A program made the position numbers and the translations under genes. From Torymus aiolomorphi (lineage: Eukaryota > Arthropoda > Insecta > Hymenoptera > Torymidae): a stretch of DNA of 64,000 nucleotides. Below, one piece after another: positions 12,601 through 22,835 of the stretch (within the stretch, counting starts at the first letter, position 1; each line of letters opens with the position of its first letter). Where the stretch lies: positions 98,900,628-98,964,627 of the forward strand of contig CM070875.1 in assembly GCA_036365515.1 (NCBI GenBank). Reading direction: 5' to 3'. The notes beneath the pieces were generated by a model. The model saw nothing but the letters and a program-made list of their open reading frames with translations, was not told where the DNA came from and searched no databases.

Positions 12601-13275
12601 GAGTGACACTTTTTCGTAGAATGTATCATAGGAGTGACACTTTTCCATAGGAGGAGTGACACTTTTTCGTAGAAGAAGTAACACGTTTTCATATAATGTG
12701 TCATAGGAGTGACATCTTTTCATAGAGAGGGTAGTACGTTTTCATAGGAGGTGTAACACTTTTTCAAAGGAGGAGTAACACTTTTTCATAGGAGGAGTAA
12801 CACTTTTTCCTAATATGTGTCATGGGAGTGAGACTTTTTTGTAGGAGGAGTGACACCTTTTCATAGGAGGAATAACACTTTTTCCTAAAACGTGTCATAG
12901 GAGTGACACTTTTCCATATGAGGAGTGACACTTTTTCATAGTAAGTGTCATAGGAGTGACACCTTTTTATATGAGGTGTTACGCTTTTTCATTGTAGGAG
13001 TAACACCTTTTCATAGAATGTGTCATAGGAGTAACACTGTTTCTTAGAACGCATCATAGGAGTAACATCTTTTTCATAGAAGGAGTAATGCTTTTCTCAA
13101 AATGTGTCATAGGAGGGAAGCTGTATCATAGGAGTGACACCTTTTCATAGGAGGAGTAACACTTTTTCATAGAATGTGTCATAGGAGTGACACTTTTTCT
13201 CCAAATGTGAAAGGTTTGGCACTAAAGTTTTGCATTATCATAAGTATTGATTCCGAAAGCGAGTATGTTAAAAGG
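9608..13275. repeat. 3.7-kb palindrome of short hairpin repeats
   Basis: The left arm starts CCTTTTAACATACTCGC near 9,608 and the right arm ends with its complement at about 13,275. Both arms continue with a segment ending TTTCACATTTGGAG and then a tandem array of roughly 30-bp units. The unit core GTGTCA-CTCCTA-TGACAC is itself a 6-bp stem with a 6-base loop. The left array (9,690-11,930) is about 2.2 kb and the right (12,236-13,195) about 1 kb, so the arms differ in copy number. Segments 11,203-11,495 and 11,538-11,840 are near copies, showing a roughly 335-bp higher-order duplication. Confidence 0.9.
11931..12235. promoter_or_regulatory. Centre of the palindrome, CCAAT-bearing and GC-richer
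   Basis: About 300 bp at the axis. The edges are inverted (CCATGGAGCTCGCTGATTGG on the left, its complement CCAATCAGCGAGCTCCATGG on the right), with a second CCAATCAGAGAGCTCC between them. The words match those at 6,640-6,800, where a TATA box follows, so the axis appears to carry a partial, divergent copy of the element's control region. No TATA box is evident at the axis itself. Confidence 0.5.
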
Positions 13276-13985
13276 AACCTCAAACGTATACCAATTTTCA
13301 GAAGTCATGCTATTGTAAAGGGAAAAATCGGAAGGCGGAACGGACAAAATTTTATGAGTTATGGTATGACTTTATAAGAAAAAAAATAAAAAAGAATGAA
13401 AAAAATGAAAAAACGGAAAAATAAAAAAAATAAAAAAATCATAATTAATAATAATTAATAATAATTAATCAATTAATTATTTTATAAAATACTTCTGCCC
13501 TCACATGATGTGGCAAACACAGTCTATATAGTATTCTGCTCTGTTGGTAAGGTAGGGTTGGGTTATTGGCCTTCCTGCAATTACCACCCACCGGCAAGGT
13601 AGCGATCTACCTTACCGACCGAGCTAGATAGAGTTGGGTTATTGGCTTCCCTGCAATTACCACCCACCGGCAACGTAGCGCTCTACCTTACCGACCTAGT
13701 TGGGTTATTGGCCTCCTGCAATTACCATCCGCCGGCCAGGTAGTGCTCTACATTACCGACCGAGTTGGGTTATTGGTCTCCCTGCAATTACTATCCACCG
13801 GCAATGTAGCGCTCTACTTTACCGACCGAGTTGGATTATTGGTCTCCCTGCAATTACCATCCGCCGGCAAGGTAGCGCTCTACATTATCGTCCTAGTTGG
13901 GTTATTGGCCTCCCAGCAATTACCACCCACCGGCAAGGTAGCGGTCTACCTTACCGACCGAGCGCCAGCTCAGAGAGTAAGTGAG
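13276..13985. repeat. Right terminal arm of the 9-kb element
   Basis: This is the inverted counterpart of 5,010-5,727. It begins inside with TTTTCAGAAGTCATGC and GGCGGAACGGACAAAA, passes through an AT-rich spacer with TTAATTATTAATAATT words, and ends with about seven copies of the 66-bp unit. It finishes GAGCGCCAGCTCAGAGAG. Similarity to the left end stops a few bases beyond this, and the flanks do not share an obvious target duplication. Confidence 0.85.
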
Positions 13986-13989
13986 CCAG

Positions 13990-14724
13990 AACCCGCATAG
14001 TTCCTCTACTCAGAATAGAATATCAAAAATAAGTCCAAGGAACTATCAACCATAATTTTATGGCTGGTCGATATACTTGATCACTTCAAATAACTGCTTT
14101 CTGCATTAAAAATTATATTCATGTTTTCTTGTAATATTAGTAATGTTTTTTAACATTTTACCAATATAAAGCAAGAATATAATACTAAAATTATTTCTGG
14201 AAAGAAAAAGTGATTGATGAACATGAAGGTATATGCATAAAAGTCACGTTTTTCATTACATTCATGATATTATAATTTTTTTAGGAAAAATGGAGCTTTT
14301 CCCATTCAAGGACAAGTAGGATAATATTTCTGCATTTTCTAGCTATTCTCCTGATTTTTTGTGTAGCTGAGTCGATGAGCGCTTCTTATGAAAACTCAAT
14401 TTTTAACATTTATATGGTCCCATCACAATGATAAAGTACCGGTGGACCTATGTCACCTAGATTTTCACAAAATATAGATTTTTTGTGAAAAAAAAAATCC
14501 TTTGAAGTTTTTTCCGAGAATGCATCTATTATGAATAAAATGTGTTTGAAAATTGCGAAAAATCATTCAAATTCATGAAATGTGCTACTTTGATGATTTT
14601 TAGCTCCGAAAATACTTGTTAAAAAAATCTGAAAAAATGCAGCGTAGTTCAAAATATAGTTTAGAGTACGTAAAAAAAGTTTAAGCAAAAAAGAAAATTT
14701 CATCTGGGATATGACCGAGAACCG

Positions 14725-14727
<3 letters not shown>
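13990..14727. other. No gene recognised
   Basis: AT-rich sequence with no supported open frame, repeat or RNA gene. Confidence 0.4.

Positions 14728-14797
<70 letters not shown>
14728..14797. repeat. (TA)n microsatellite
   Basis: About 70 bp of uninterrupted TA dinucleotides immediately outside the palindromic element at 14,808. Its abutment may reflect preference of that element for TA-rich targets. Confidence 0.95.
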
Positions 14798-14801
<4 letters not shown>

Positions 14802-14807
14802 AATATC

Positions 14808-15174
14808 CTCAAGAGTTCGAACTAAAATTTTAACAGGAATAGTCACGCTCGCTTACAAATGTTAGCGGGGCTCCTCCAGCAAAGGAAATGGCGCCTCTGT
14901 GGCTGCCATCGATGGCCCACATCAAAAATGTAATGGTGCCCACTCCTGGCCACATTCTGGGCCGCGCACCACTTATCTCGCTGACGAAATGATGCTGTCG
15001 TTTGCGCATGCACGTTCAATATATATATATATATATATGGAACGTGACTTATGCAGACAATTTTTGACCTGGTGCGATACTTATGCTGACTTTGCGGTAC
15101 TTATGCGATGTCCGCATAATTTTTACGTGTTAATTTCACATAAGTATTAACACGCGATGTCAACATAAGTCCTG

Positions 15175-15259
<85 letters not shown>

Positions 15260-15485
15260 ACATGCATGCGCAAACGGCAGCATCATTTCGTCAGCGAGAT
15301 AAGCGGTGCGCGGCCCAGAGCGTGGCCCAGAGCGTGGCCAGGAGTGGGCACCATTACATTTTCGATGTGGACCATGGATGGCAGCCACAGAGGCGCCATT
15401 TCCTTTGCTGGAGGAACCCCGCTAACATTTCTAAGCAGGCGTGACTATTCTTATTAAAATTTTGGTTCGAACTGTTGAGGATATT
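14808..15485. mobile_element. Palindromic MITE with TA-rich interior
   Basis: Both ends carry the same inverted sequence: AATATCCTCAAGAGTTCGAA at the left, TTCGAACTGTTGAGGATATT at the right. The arms stay similar for about 200 bp, through words such as GGCGCCTCTGTGGCTGCCAT and CGCTGACGAAATGATGC. Each arm then runs into a (TA)n tract (15,019-15,038 and 15,179-15,256). The centre has ATGCGG/CGCATAA-type words and a GTGTTAATTTCACATAAGTATTAACAC hairpin. It encodes nothing credible. No convincing target duplication is seen. Confidence 0.75.
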
Positions 15486-15489
15486 GTTT

Positions 15490-16345
15490 CAACCTTACCT
15501 TTACCTAACTTGAAACCTACCGTGATCACTCTCACACTCCCATATGTGTGAGGATGCGGCAATCACAATCTCTTCTCTATTTTATAGTCTAATGCGAGAT
15601 GTCGTAAAATAATAAGAAAAAATATAGTCGTAAAAAATATAGCCTTTATTTAAAGATTACCCGGTTACTTAAGCTTTACGGTTACAAGATAAAAATATTT
15701 CTTTTTTTCTAATTAATTCCCAAGAGTAGACTCAAAACAGCAAAATCAATTGAATAACAATGTAAAATTAGCGCTACCACTCTATAATCATCCAATAAAC
15801 AACTATTACATAGTTATCAACAATGATTTTTGTTTTACTTATCTATTGATCAACAATGATTTTTGTTTTACTTATCTATTGATCAATCCCTGATTAACTA
15901 GTAGTTACGATACCAAGGAAAACCGCGAAACTGTTGACTCACCACAATACTACAGAAATTCCTCCTTTTGTAGTCCCAACAATCGATCCAATAAATCAAC
16001 CCGAGCTGTTTACTCGCGTTCTATTCCCGTGAGGCAGTGATAAGTGCAAATCGTGGAGGACCATTATCGTAAGACGATCCTGAGGGACCTGCGGGCTTGA
16101 GCCTCTGTCTATCTAGCTTGAGTTCTCCGCACGCCACTGCGACATCTGAAACCCATGAATTCCAATTTTGAGCAAAATCTAAGCTTTTTCTGATCTTTTA
16201 ACCGCCATATTGTATCCGTCATTTTGAATTTCGAAACTCGGACAGCAAAGTCGTGATCAGCAACTTCAGAAATACTTGTATTCCGATTTTGAGAAATACC
16301 TAAGCTTTTTTTGAATTTGTCACGGTGTAAACACTATACTTTACT
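15490..16345 (-). other. Unassigned stretch, possibly LTR-like on the minus strand
   Basis: No reading frame is supported. On the minus strand a poly-A signal (AATAAAGGC) occurs near 15,640. A 32-33 bp segment (TTATCTATTGATCAACAATG...) is repeated in tandem at 15,837-15,890. The GC-richer block 16,020-16,140 resembles LTR leader sequence in composition only. I found no terminal TG/CA pair with a target duplication, so the LTR idea is weak. Confidence 0.25.
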
Positions 16346-16600
16346 CAACACAATACTGTACCGAGATGATAAATAAGATTAATGAAAAGGGTTGGCATGA
16401 GGGGGGCAAAAGGGATGGCACGAGGCGGGAGGGGGTGGAGGTGTGGCTAAGGGTGATGAGGAACGGGGGTGAGAGGGGCTCGGAGGCTATTTTAAAATTA
16501 AAAAACTCAGAAATAAGGTGATTTTTACGTTATTTTGAGTGGTGTCTGATGGGGGTCGGCGGGGTGGTCGGAGGGGGGCGGGGTGAGGGGGCTGATGTTA
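16346..16600 (+). repeat. G-rich purine tract with quadruplex potential
   Basis: Runs of three to seven Gs recur on the plus strand (GAGGGGGGCAAAAGGG, GGGAGGGGGTGG, CGGAGGGGGGCGGGG) in two clusters near 16,400-16,480 and 16,550-16,590. Four or more closely spaced G-runs in each cluster could form G-quadruplexes. No coding signal is evident. Confidence 0.6.
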
Positions 16601-17365
16601 ATAAATAATGATAACATCTATATAATATAGGAAGATATACATATTTATGTTATAAAATAAATAAGAATGATATTGTGGGTGAGATAGAAATTTGGGGATT
16701 TCTCTGCTATCTACACGGAAAGAAGTAGGCAGCTCTATAGACCGTGCAAAGCAACAGCGTGAGCAGCGTGCTCTTTGCAGTGCGTGGGGGCGTGCGCGCA
16801 AATCTATACGGCGTGCATTTGAGCATCGAGCTGGGACGTACATTTTGCACGGCCTATCGGGGTGCAAACGGCATGCGCCAGATCAACTGCGCAGTAGTCG
16901 TGCTATGGCTGGCAGTACGGCAGCGCCCGGCGCTCGGGTCCATCCCGCATGTACGTGACAGAGACCGACGACATACGAGCTCCTATAGGCTATACTACTA
17001 TATTTATACGTATAGTATAATCTGCCTTTTTAAAGATTTTTTTTATATAAATCTTCGGGTTTATTCTTTTGCATGTAACCTGAATCTTAAGGTTAACATT
17101 CTATAAAAGTACAATGACCCTTCTAAATCCATTTGTTTAAACAAGGAAGCTTAAAATAATACAACATGATTTTTTGATATTAATAATTTTTTCTTAAAAA
17201 TCGAAGTAGTTTTAAGATTCATAAGTTAGAGTTATAAATTATCTCAATGTATTTTTTTTTTTGCCAACGATTATTTATAGTGACACACTTAAATATAAAG
17301 TTAAAGTTACACTTATTTACATTATTAAACATTATTTGTTATGATAAAACATGCACGTCGGTTTG
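16600..17365. other. No gene recognised
   Basis: A GC-richer patch at 16,740-16,980 has overlapping open frames on both strands with Arg/Cys-rich translations and no motif. The remainder is AT-rich. I would not call a gene here. Confidence 0.35.
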
Positions 17366-17699
17366 TGTTATAAAAATGTACGACCTGTTCTGAAAATGTA
17401 TGCACCTTTAAATATAATTGTGTAGAGCGCAAAATTCTAAGAAAAAAGTTCCTTTACCATTTTTTCATATGATTAGTACTTTTTTAGTAACGGTGTTTAA
17501 ATTGTTTGTTTTTAATAGGAATTGTATATCTATAGATATCATCTTATAAACATAGGAGTAGTTATAGCAGCACTATGGCGAGACCCAAACAACGACTCAT
17601 CGGCGCCAGCCGAGGTCAATGTTTGTCGGGTCTCGGCATAGTGCTGCGTTAGCAAAGTTTGTGCATAAGTCTCTCTATGGTGAATACGTTTATGCGCGC

Positions 17700-17895
17700 G
17701 CGCACACACACACACACACACGCACGCGCGCGCCATTCCAGAGAGAGAGAGATGGTTTTTATACTATAACATTTTTTATTTTTTCACACACACACACACA
17801 CGCATACAGGTCACACATACACACACACGCGCGCGCGCCATTCCAGAGAGAGAGGAGAGAGAGAGATGGTTTCTATACTATAACATTTTTTATTT

Positions 17896-17975
<80 letters not shown>
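17700..17975. repeat. (CA)n microsatellites
   Basis: Several CA tracts, the longest at about 17,899-17,971 with one interruption, are separated by copies of an AGAGAGAGATGGTTTCTATAC spacer. Long His/Thr and Val/Cys translations here are artefacts. Confidence 0.95.
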
Positions 17976-17980
<5 letters not shown>

Positions 17981-18463
17981 GCGCGCGCAATTGCAGAGAG
18001 AGAGAGAAAGAAATTTTAATTAGAAAAAATAAAAAAGATGTTAAAGTAGAAACCATTACGACTACCTCTTGGCCAACGCCCATTCACATATATCTATATA
18101 TATTAAGATGTATAGTAGAAACCATCGTCCACTACCTCAGCGACTTAATGGCTGCTGCATGGGCCGATGGTTTCTTGTACTGAGTTTATGTACAATGACT
18201 TGTACGCTAAATTTTATAAATGCGTAGCACAACAAAAATTTGTATTTATTATAAAAATTATATATTATAATATTACATTGTAAATAATATATAAAATTAT
18301 TTCTTACCTTCTAATCATAGAGAAATCGGATGCATTCAAGCTTCTCTTGCTTCCTCATCTGATTTTTGTAGACTAGAGCCCATTGTGTTTCACTAAAATA
18401 AAAGACACAATACATGGGGGTGTTGTGTTGGTGTTTTGCAGTGATGGCTGTACCCTTTCGACA

Positions 18464-18754
18464 TCAAGCCAGGGTTTCAAAGTTCACATTGTACAAATTC
18501 TGCACAGCGACAGCCGTTGTTACGTACCACTGGTACAGACGGTAATGGTCGCTCCAAACCAAGAGTTTAACAAGCGTATTAAAAAATTGCGGCCAAATAA
18601 AAATTGGGAAATCCCGACGCCGCCGCGCTTGAAATAGTCTTTGGAGCTGGTCACTATATCCGATATCACGCGCACTTTCCAATGGTAAATCGGCCTCTAT
18701 TTCAACATCATCAGTTATTTTTTCGGTTTCTTCTTCTTCGTTTGGTGCTTGCAT
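18464..18754 (-). CDS. Small element protein, left copy (96 aa)
   Basis: The 96-residue frame opens MQAPNEEEETEKITDD, an acidic head, then a basic/aromatic body (SDQLQRLFQARRRRDFPIF, LVWSDHYRLYQWYV) and ends NLYNVNFETLA. A near-identical inverted copy is at 29,605-29,874 in the other arm, with matching start and stop. I do not recognise the family. It lies just downstream of the acidic frame at 18,937-19,254 on the same strand, and in both arms the two keep the same order. It may therefore be the C-terminal part of one protein broken by frameshift, or a second gene. Confidence 0.45.
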   Translation of the reverse strand: MQAPNEEEETEKITDDVEIEADLPLESARDIGYSDQLQRLFQARRRRDFPIFIWPQFFNTLVKLLVWSDHYRLYQWYVTTAVAVQNLYNVNFETLA

Positions 18755-18936
18755 TATGTGGCTAATATATTATCGCTTTACATTTACGAGGAAAACTTAG
18801 TCTTTTTAATGTATTTATTGCGCGATTTAATTTTTCCAATTTTTTATTTATACGTAAAGCTTTCTTTTTTAAATTTCTCCGTTTCTTTATTAATTAATAT
18901 TCAATTTTATTTTTATGCACTTCTTTTCTACTTTCT

Positions 18937-19254
18937 TCAAAAGTTTTTTAAAGCCTTAGTTTTTTCACTATTTCTATCTAAGTCCTGCTTGCTAAAACCT
19001 TTAAAATTATCTTCTTCACACGCTGATTGTTGGCAGTCGCTATTACCACTACACACACTTTTGCAAATTCTATAATTCACTTCAATCCCACTGTATTCAC
19101 CGTCAATTTCAATTTCGCTCTCCTCCCCCGAAATAATGTCAATTTTTTCGTCTTCACCGTCAATTCCAGTTTCTATCTCGACACTACTATCACGCGCACA
19201 AATTTTACTAACCTTAATAAACTTAAGATCTTCGAAATTTTCGCCAAAACACAA
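18937..19254 (-). CDS. Acidic small element protein, left copy (105 aa)
   Basis: The frame is rich in Asp, Glu and Ser (IETGIDGEDEKIDII, EIEIDGEYSGIEVNY), followed by a Cys-containing stretch (CKSVCSGNSDC) and EEDNFKGFSKQDLDRNSEK. The right arm holds a matching copy at 29,147-29,455. The FKGFSKxDL word also occurs as FRGFSKDDI in the 190-residue protein at 31,289-31,861, which suggests distant kinship between these acidic proteins. The role is unknown; an acidic N-terminal region of a transposase or regulator is one possibility. Confidence 0.45.
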   Translation of the reverse strand: MCFGENFEDLKFIKVSKICARDSSVEIETGIDGEDEKIDIISGEESEIEIDGEYSGIEVNYRICKSVCSGNSDCQQSACEEDNFKGFSKQDLDRNSEKTKALKNF

Positions 19255-20460
19255 ATGGTTCAGTTTGTATCACAAATTCAACCAGAAATACGTATTTTCA
19301 AACCGCGACCACCGAACCGAACGAATTTTTGTGGGGTTATCGAGTAAGCTCGTCTCCTGCATCTTACAGCGATGCAGTTTGCAGGAGAACTGAGAGTGAT
19401 TAAAGCGGTGAAAGAGAAGAAGCCTTAAAATGCGTGACAATGAGATCATCTTATGTTATGTCTTTCTAAAAAATGCAACTACTGTTCCACGTGTGTGAAA
19501 GTAAGCACAACGTGATTGAAAGTATGTGCTCTTGAACTTTACAGGAAAGTCAAAGGTTCAAGAAAGAAATATCATATTCGCCTCAAGCAGCGTGCGAATA
19601 ATATACTTTAAAAATTCCATCAGCAATTTAATAATTAAGTAAATCTTTATCATCACATTATTTGACGCATTTAAATTAACAATCTAAAAATTAAGCGTAA
19701 GGTACACGCTTCCAACTTGTATTCTGATTCATTTAAAATTCGTTTTTTACGTCGACAAATATTTTTGGCAAAAACAGGAAATTACTGATTTCCCCCGTTT
19801 TTCAAGATATCGACTTGAAATTTAAAATACAGTTATATCTTTTCAAATAGACTCAATCTCAACTTCGAAAAAATAGAGTTTTTCATAAATAACAATTTTT
19901 AAATTTTGATAATGCCTCATTGTGAAGATGCATTATACGGTTAACTTAAAAATTAAAATATTGAGTTTTTATGTATGCTTTAAAATTTGCTAATAAAACA
20001 ACTAAAATTGTTATTATTTAATTTAGTTGATTTTAAGATACGAGCGTGATTTTAACACAGTAGGCATGTTTAAATACCCTGAATATAATGACGTTACAAA
20101 ATTATCCAAACTTCAAAAACTGAAAAACTTTTTAGTTTTATCAGTGACATGGAGATAAGATAAGAATACAACACGGGGGGAGGGGTTCTCTCGCGAACCT
20201 CTCGAGTATTTTAATTCTAATTTCTTCGCTACTCTACATTCGCGCAACCACCTTTATTCCGGTTCATTTAAAATTAATTTTTTAGTTTGTAAGAAATTTT
20301 TGGTATTAACAGGAAATCACGTATTTTCTCTGATTTTCAAGATATCGATTTGAAATTTGAAATGTGGGTTTATTATTTAAAATTGAAATGATCTACGTCG
20401 AAAAAATAAAGATTTTTAAAAAATTGAAGATTGTAAAATTTCGTTAATGACTCATTGAAA

Positions 20461-21735
20461 ACATAGAAATGGGAATGCGAGTTTAACACTGAACTCTCCC
20501 AAGATGATCAGCTTCAGCGCTTTGTTCAAGAAAATGGCGATAACGTGAAACGAAAACCTTTGGATGCGCGAGATGCTTTTTTCAGTGGACGAATAGGTAA
20601 CTCCGTTAAAATGTTCGATTGCAAAGGTGAAGAAAAAATAAAGTACGTCGATGTATGCTCGTTGTACCCGTATATCTGCAAACGAAGTAAATTTCCCGTT
20701 GGTCATCCCAACATATACGTCGGCGAAGAAGATTGTCGTCAGTTCTTAGGAACATACAAAGACAGATCTAGCAATACGAGATGACGCAATATAATCAAAA
20801 AGAAGGCAAAGGTGGAATATTTGCCGAATATATCAATGAGTTTTTCGCGCAAAAAACTATGGCGCCTGGTTTTCCACCTGGTTGTCTGTACAACCAAGAT
20901 AAAGACGAATACGTAAAAGAATTGGAGGTCAATAAAGGTATTAGTTTAAATAAAGACGCGATACAGTACAACGACGGTCTAAGATCAGTCGCAAAACTAT
21001 GCCTAAACTATTTATGGGATAAATTTGGTCAACGTGAAAACATGACACAGATAGAAGTCATTACTAAACCAGAAAGATTGACAGAGTTACTTACCAGTCC
21101 AGAAATAGACGTTAATGGAATTATACCAGTCAATGACGAAACACTCTACGCCAACTGGTGTTACAAAAACGAAGCTCTGCTGTCATCTCCAACGACAAGT
21201 GTTGTGATTGCCGCCTTTACAACAGCACACGCCCGACTGGAGCTATTCAAGTACTTGCACGCTTTGGGCCCCCGAGCTCTCTACTACGATACGGATTCTG
21301 TTTTTTATGTTAGCGGAGAGGCTAGTCGCGAGCGCGATTTACCAACAGGTGTAGCTCTAGGTGAACTCACGGACGAATTGGCTAGTAACGGAAACGGTAC
21401 GTACATAACCTCGTTTTTATCCGGAGGTCCAAAATTTTACGCGTACAAATTTAAAAAACCGGACGGAACAGAAGAGTACGTGTGTAAAGTAAAAGGCATA
21501 AAGCTAAATTACTCCAATAGTCTACAAATAAATTTTGACACTCTTCGCGAGATGATCACTTCACCGGGTAGTGAGATATTCCTATCTAATTTTGCTATTC
21601 GATGAACAGCATTCCACGAGGTAATAACGCAAAATGAAGCAAAGACGTGTAAAACCGTGTACGGAAAGAGAAGATTCGTCGGGTTAAGTAAAAGTTATCC
21701 ATATGACTACATTCACGGTCCGCCTACTACTGACG
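20461..21735 (+). pseudogene. Protein-primed DNA polymerase B, Polinton-like, broken
   Basis: Family B polymerase motifs are visible. Motif A reads DVCSLYP (near 20,650), a motif-B-like KLCLNYLWDKFGQR lies near 20,990, motif C reads YYDTDS (near 21,284), and KVKGI follows (near 21,490). The exonuclease domain and N-terminus are missing: the frame is cut at 20,461, exactly where the inverted arm ends. The frame changes near 20,781, where part of the palm region appears to be deleted. A TGA at 21,603 interrupts the C-terminal part, which stays readable to KRRFVGLSKSYPYDYIHG near 21,712. Polinton PolB enzymes normally exceed 1,000 residues, so this is a non-functional remnant. Confidence 0.9.
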
Positions 21736-21739
21736 CATC

Positions 21740-22060
21740 AGAGAACCACACCCTGGAAACCTAGTGACGTTGGTGTAGCAACGCAAGGAGTGCACTCATG
21801 ATCGGTGGCGCTACAGTATAAAAACAGCTCATTGGCTGCTGGTGCGCCCCCAAACGGCGGCAGCGCACCAGAAGAGACCTCATTGGCTGCTGGTGCGCCC
21901 CAACAAGCTGATTTAGCGGCCGCGGGAGGCGCAGCGGCTAAGAGCTCATTGGCCACCGCTGCGCCGGCGAAAGAGCTGTTTTGCCGCGGAGCTAGCCCCA
22001 CCACAAGGCTCGCGGACTCGCGCGGGGGGCACCGGGCACGGTTACGAACTCTTCGGGAGA
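21740..22060. promoter_or_regulatory. CCAAT-array module, copy a
   Basis: ATTGG (CCAAT on the minus strand) occurs four times (near 21,831, 21,884, 21,950 and just beside) within CTCATTGGCTGCTGGTGCGC-type words. TATAAAAAC-like sequence lies near 21,818 and the block is GC-rich with NotI- and SacII-like words. Related blocks are inverted at 23,405-23,800 and partly at 24,290-24,490. The Ala-rich frames translated across it (SSLAAGAPxxAD) are most likely incidental. CCAAT arrays are typical of NF-Y-bound promoters; use here is inferred. Confidence 0.5.
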
Positions 22061-22089
22061 AGTGTTTCGGAGTGCCTAGTCATATTTGA

Positions 22090-22215
22090 AGCAGATACTT
22101 CCAACAGACGACAGCCGACTTCCATCAGCCAACAGCCGACTTCCTGCAGCCAACCGTCGACTTCCAGCAGCCAGCGGTCGACTTCCAACAGCCGACAGCC
22201 AACGTCCCGCCGACC
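22090..22215. repeat. Minisatellite GACTTCCAxCAGCCAACAGCC
   Basis: Five to six imperfect copies of a 21-24 bp unit follow the CCAAT block. Shorter versions follow the related blocks at 23,865-23,935 and 24,830-24,885, each then followed by a TCTATCAACGAGTC- or CATCCG-type word. The combination of CCAAT block plus minisatellite is therefore a module present three times in this core. Confidence 0.7.
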
Positions 22216-22379
22216 ATCCGCTCCTCGGGAATAGTTTGAAAAAACCTTGCGATCCTTACTCTATCAACGAGTCAAAAATAAAAAATTGAAAGAATTCTAA
22301 GGTAAACATCTTATTATTAAAAGTCATTTTTTTTTCTGTTCTTTTTTGCTTAATTTAATATTAATCATTTGCAAATTTT

Positions 22380-22694
22380 TTGTTACAAATGGATCTTTCG
22401 AAGTTAAATGCGATCGCCCGTGAAGTATTCCTCCCAACGAAAAGGTTGGTCGATCTGACCAAGAGCCAGCGTTATATGATAACAAGTTTGAAGACTGTGA
22501 CTACCAAATACGGTCGGAAAGTTGTGGCTGAATTGGAGAGTGAACATGATATATTCATGGGAAAAAGAGTTTCGGAAGCTCCTGTTCAAGATGAAAATTT
22601 CTTCACCAACCTCCAGGACGCCGCGAATAAGTATGAACTATTTCTGATTTACTCGTACAATGGAGGTTCAAGTGTTGAGTTTAGTGGTAAATGA
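22380..22694 (+). CDS. Small OB-fold-like protein of Polinton-type elements
   Basis: The 104-residue frame has MDLSKLNAIAREVF near the start, then LTKSQRYMITSLKTVTTKYG, VVAELESEHDIFMGKRVS and NKYELFLIYSYNG. Alternating strand-like segments with a TKYGRKVV turn resemble a small OB-fold single-stranded DNA-binding protein, and I recall similar uncharacterised proteins in insect mobile elements. The function is inferred, not shown. The second Met (MDLSKL, three codons in) is the likelier start. It is the one core gene here with no visible break; it lies downstream of the PolB remnant on the same strand. Confidence 0.55.
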   Translation: MLQMDLSKLNAIAREVFLPTKRLVDLTKSQRYMITSLKTVTTKYGRKVVAELESEHDIFMGKRVSEAPVQDENFFTNLQDAANKYELFLIYSYNGGSSVEFSGK

Positions 22695-22730
22695 CTTTCT
22701 TCTAATTTTCGAGTACTACAAATTATAATT

Positions 22731-22835
22731 GATGGGTAACCAAATCTCGCGTAAATCGTTTCCTAACGATTATTATCTTTTCGCGTTTGATTTAACTTCC
22801 GATCTGTCGGCTAACGAATGAGATCTTCTAACGTT
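22731..22835 (+). pseudogene. Scrap resembling Polinton capsid-type protein
   Basis: A short frame reads YYLFAFDLTSDLSANE before a stop near 22,820. The word YxLYAFDLTPDLSA is one I associate with capsid-like, F54H12.2-type proteins carried by Polinton-like elements. Only this strand is recognisable; the following 300 bases show further stops and no clear continuation. From 22,836 to 23,400 I see nothing else supported. The assignment rests on one motif and is tentative. Confidence 0.4.

Larger units (their letters stand above)
5010..13985. mobile_element. About 9-kb element with inverted tandem-repeat termini
   Basis: The outer ends are inverted copies. The left begins CTCTGAGCTGGCGCTCGGT and the right ends with its complement, each followed inward by a 66-bp tandem array, an AT-rich spacer and a shared segment ending near 5,727 on the left and 13,276 on the right. 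The inside holds decayed minus-strand genes (7,423-9,381) and a second, independent palindrome (9,608-13,275). One internal gene (8,408-9,381) resembles proteins I associate with Polinton-like arthropod elements, so a large viral-type DNA transposon is possible. No clear target duplication was found at the ends, so the limits are approximate. Confidence 0.7.
17370..20460. repeat. Left inverted arm of the large element
   Basis: The arm contains CA-rich microsatellites, two minus-strand genes (18,464-18,754 and 18,937-19,254) and a roughly 1.2-kb segment (19,260-20,460). That last segment pairs with 25,786-26,740 on the other side, for example TGACATGGAGATAAGATAAG and CTCATTGAAAAC. It stops abruptly at the truncated PolB frame. 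A 60-bp piece (CCATTCCAGAGAGAGA ... TTTTTTATTTTTTCACAC) is repeated at 17,732 and 17,840. Confidence 0.8.

Noticed and set aside
9688..13200. CRISPR-like array of about 30-bp repeats
   Set aside because: There are no unique spacers; units are contiguous imperfect repeats, mirrored in a palindrome, in eukaryotic DNA with no cas genes.
13700..14000. Repetitive frames in the right 66-bp array
   Set aside because: Repeat translation only; different frames are open in different copies.
16598..17106. Arg/Cys-rich genes on both strands
   Set aside because: Overlapping frames in a GC-rich patch with no motif or homologue I recognise.
17619..18083. Long frames of His/Thr or Val/Cys repeats on both strands
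   Set aside because: They are translations of CA/TG microsatellites.
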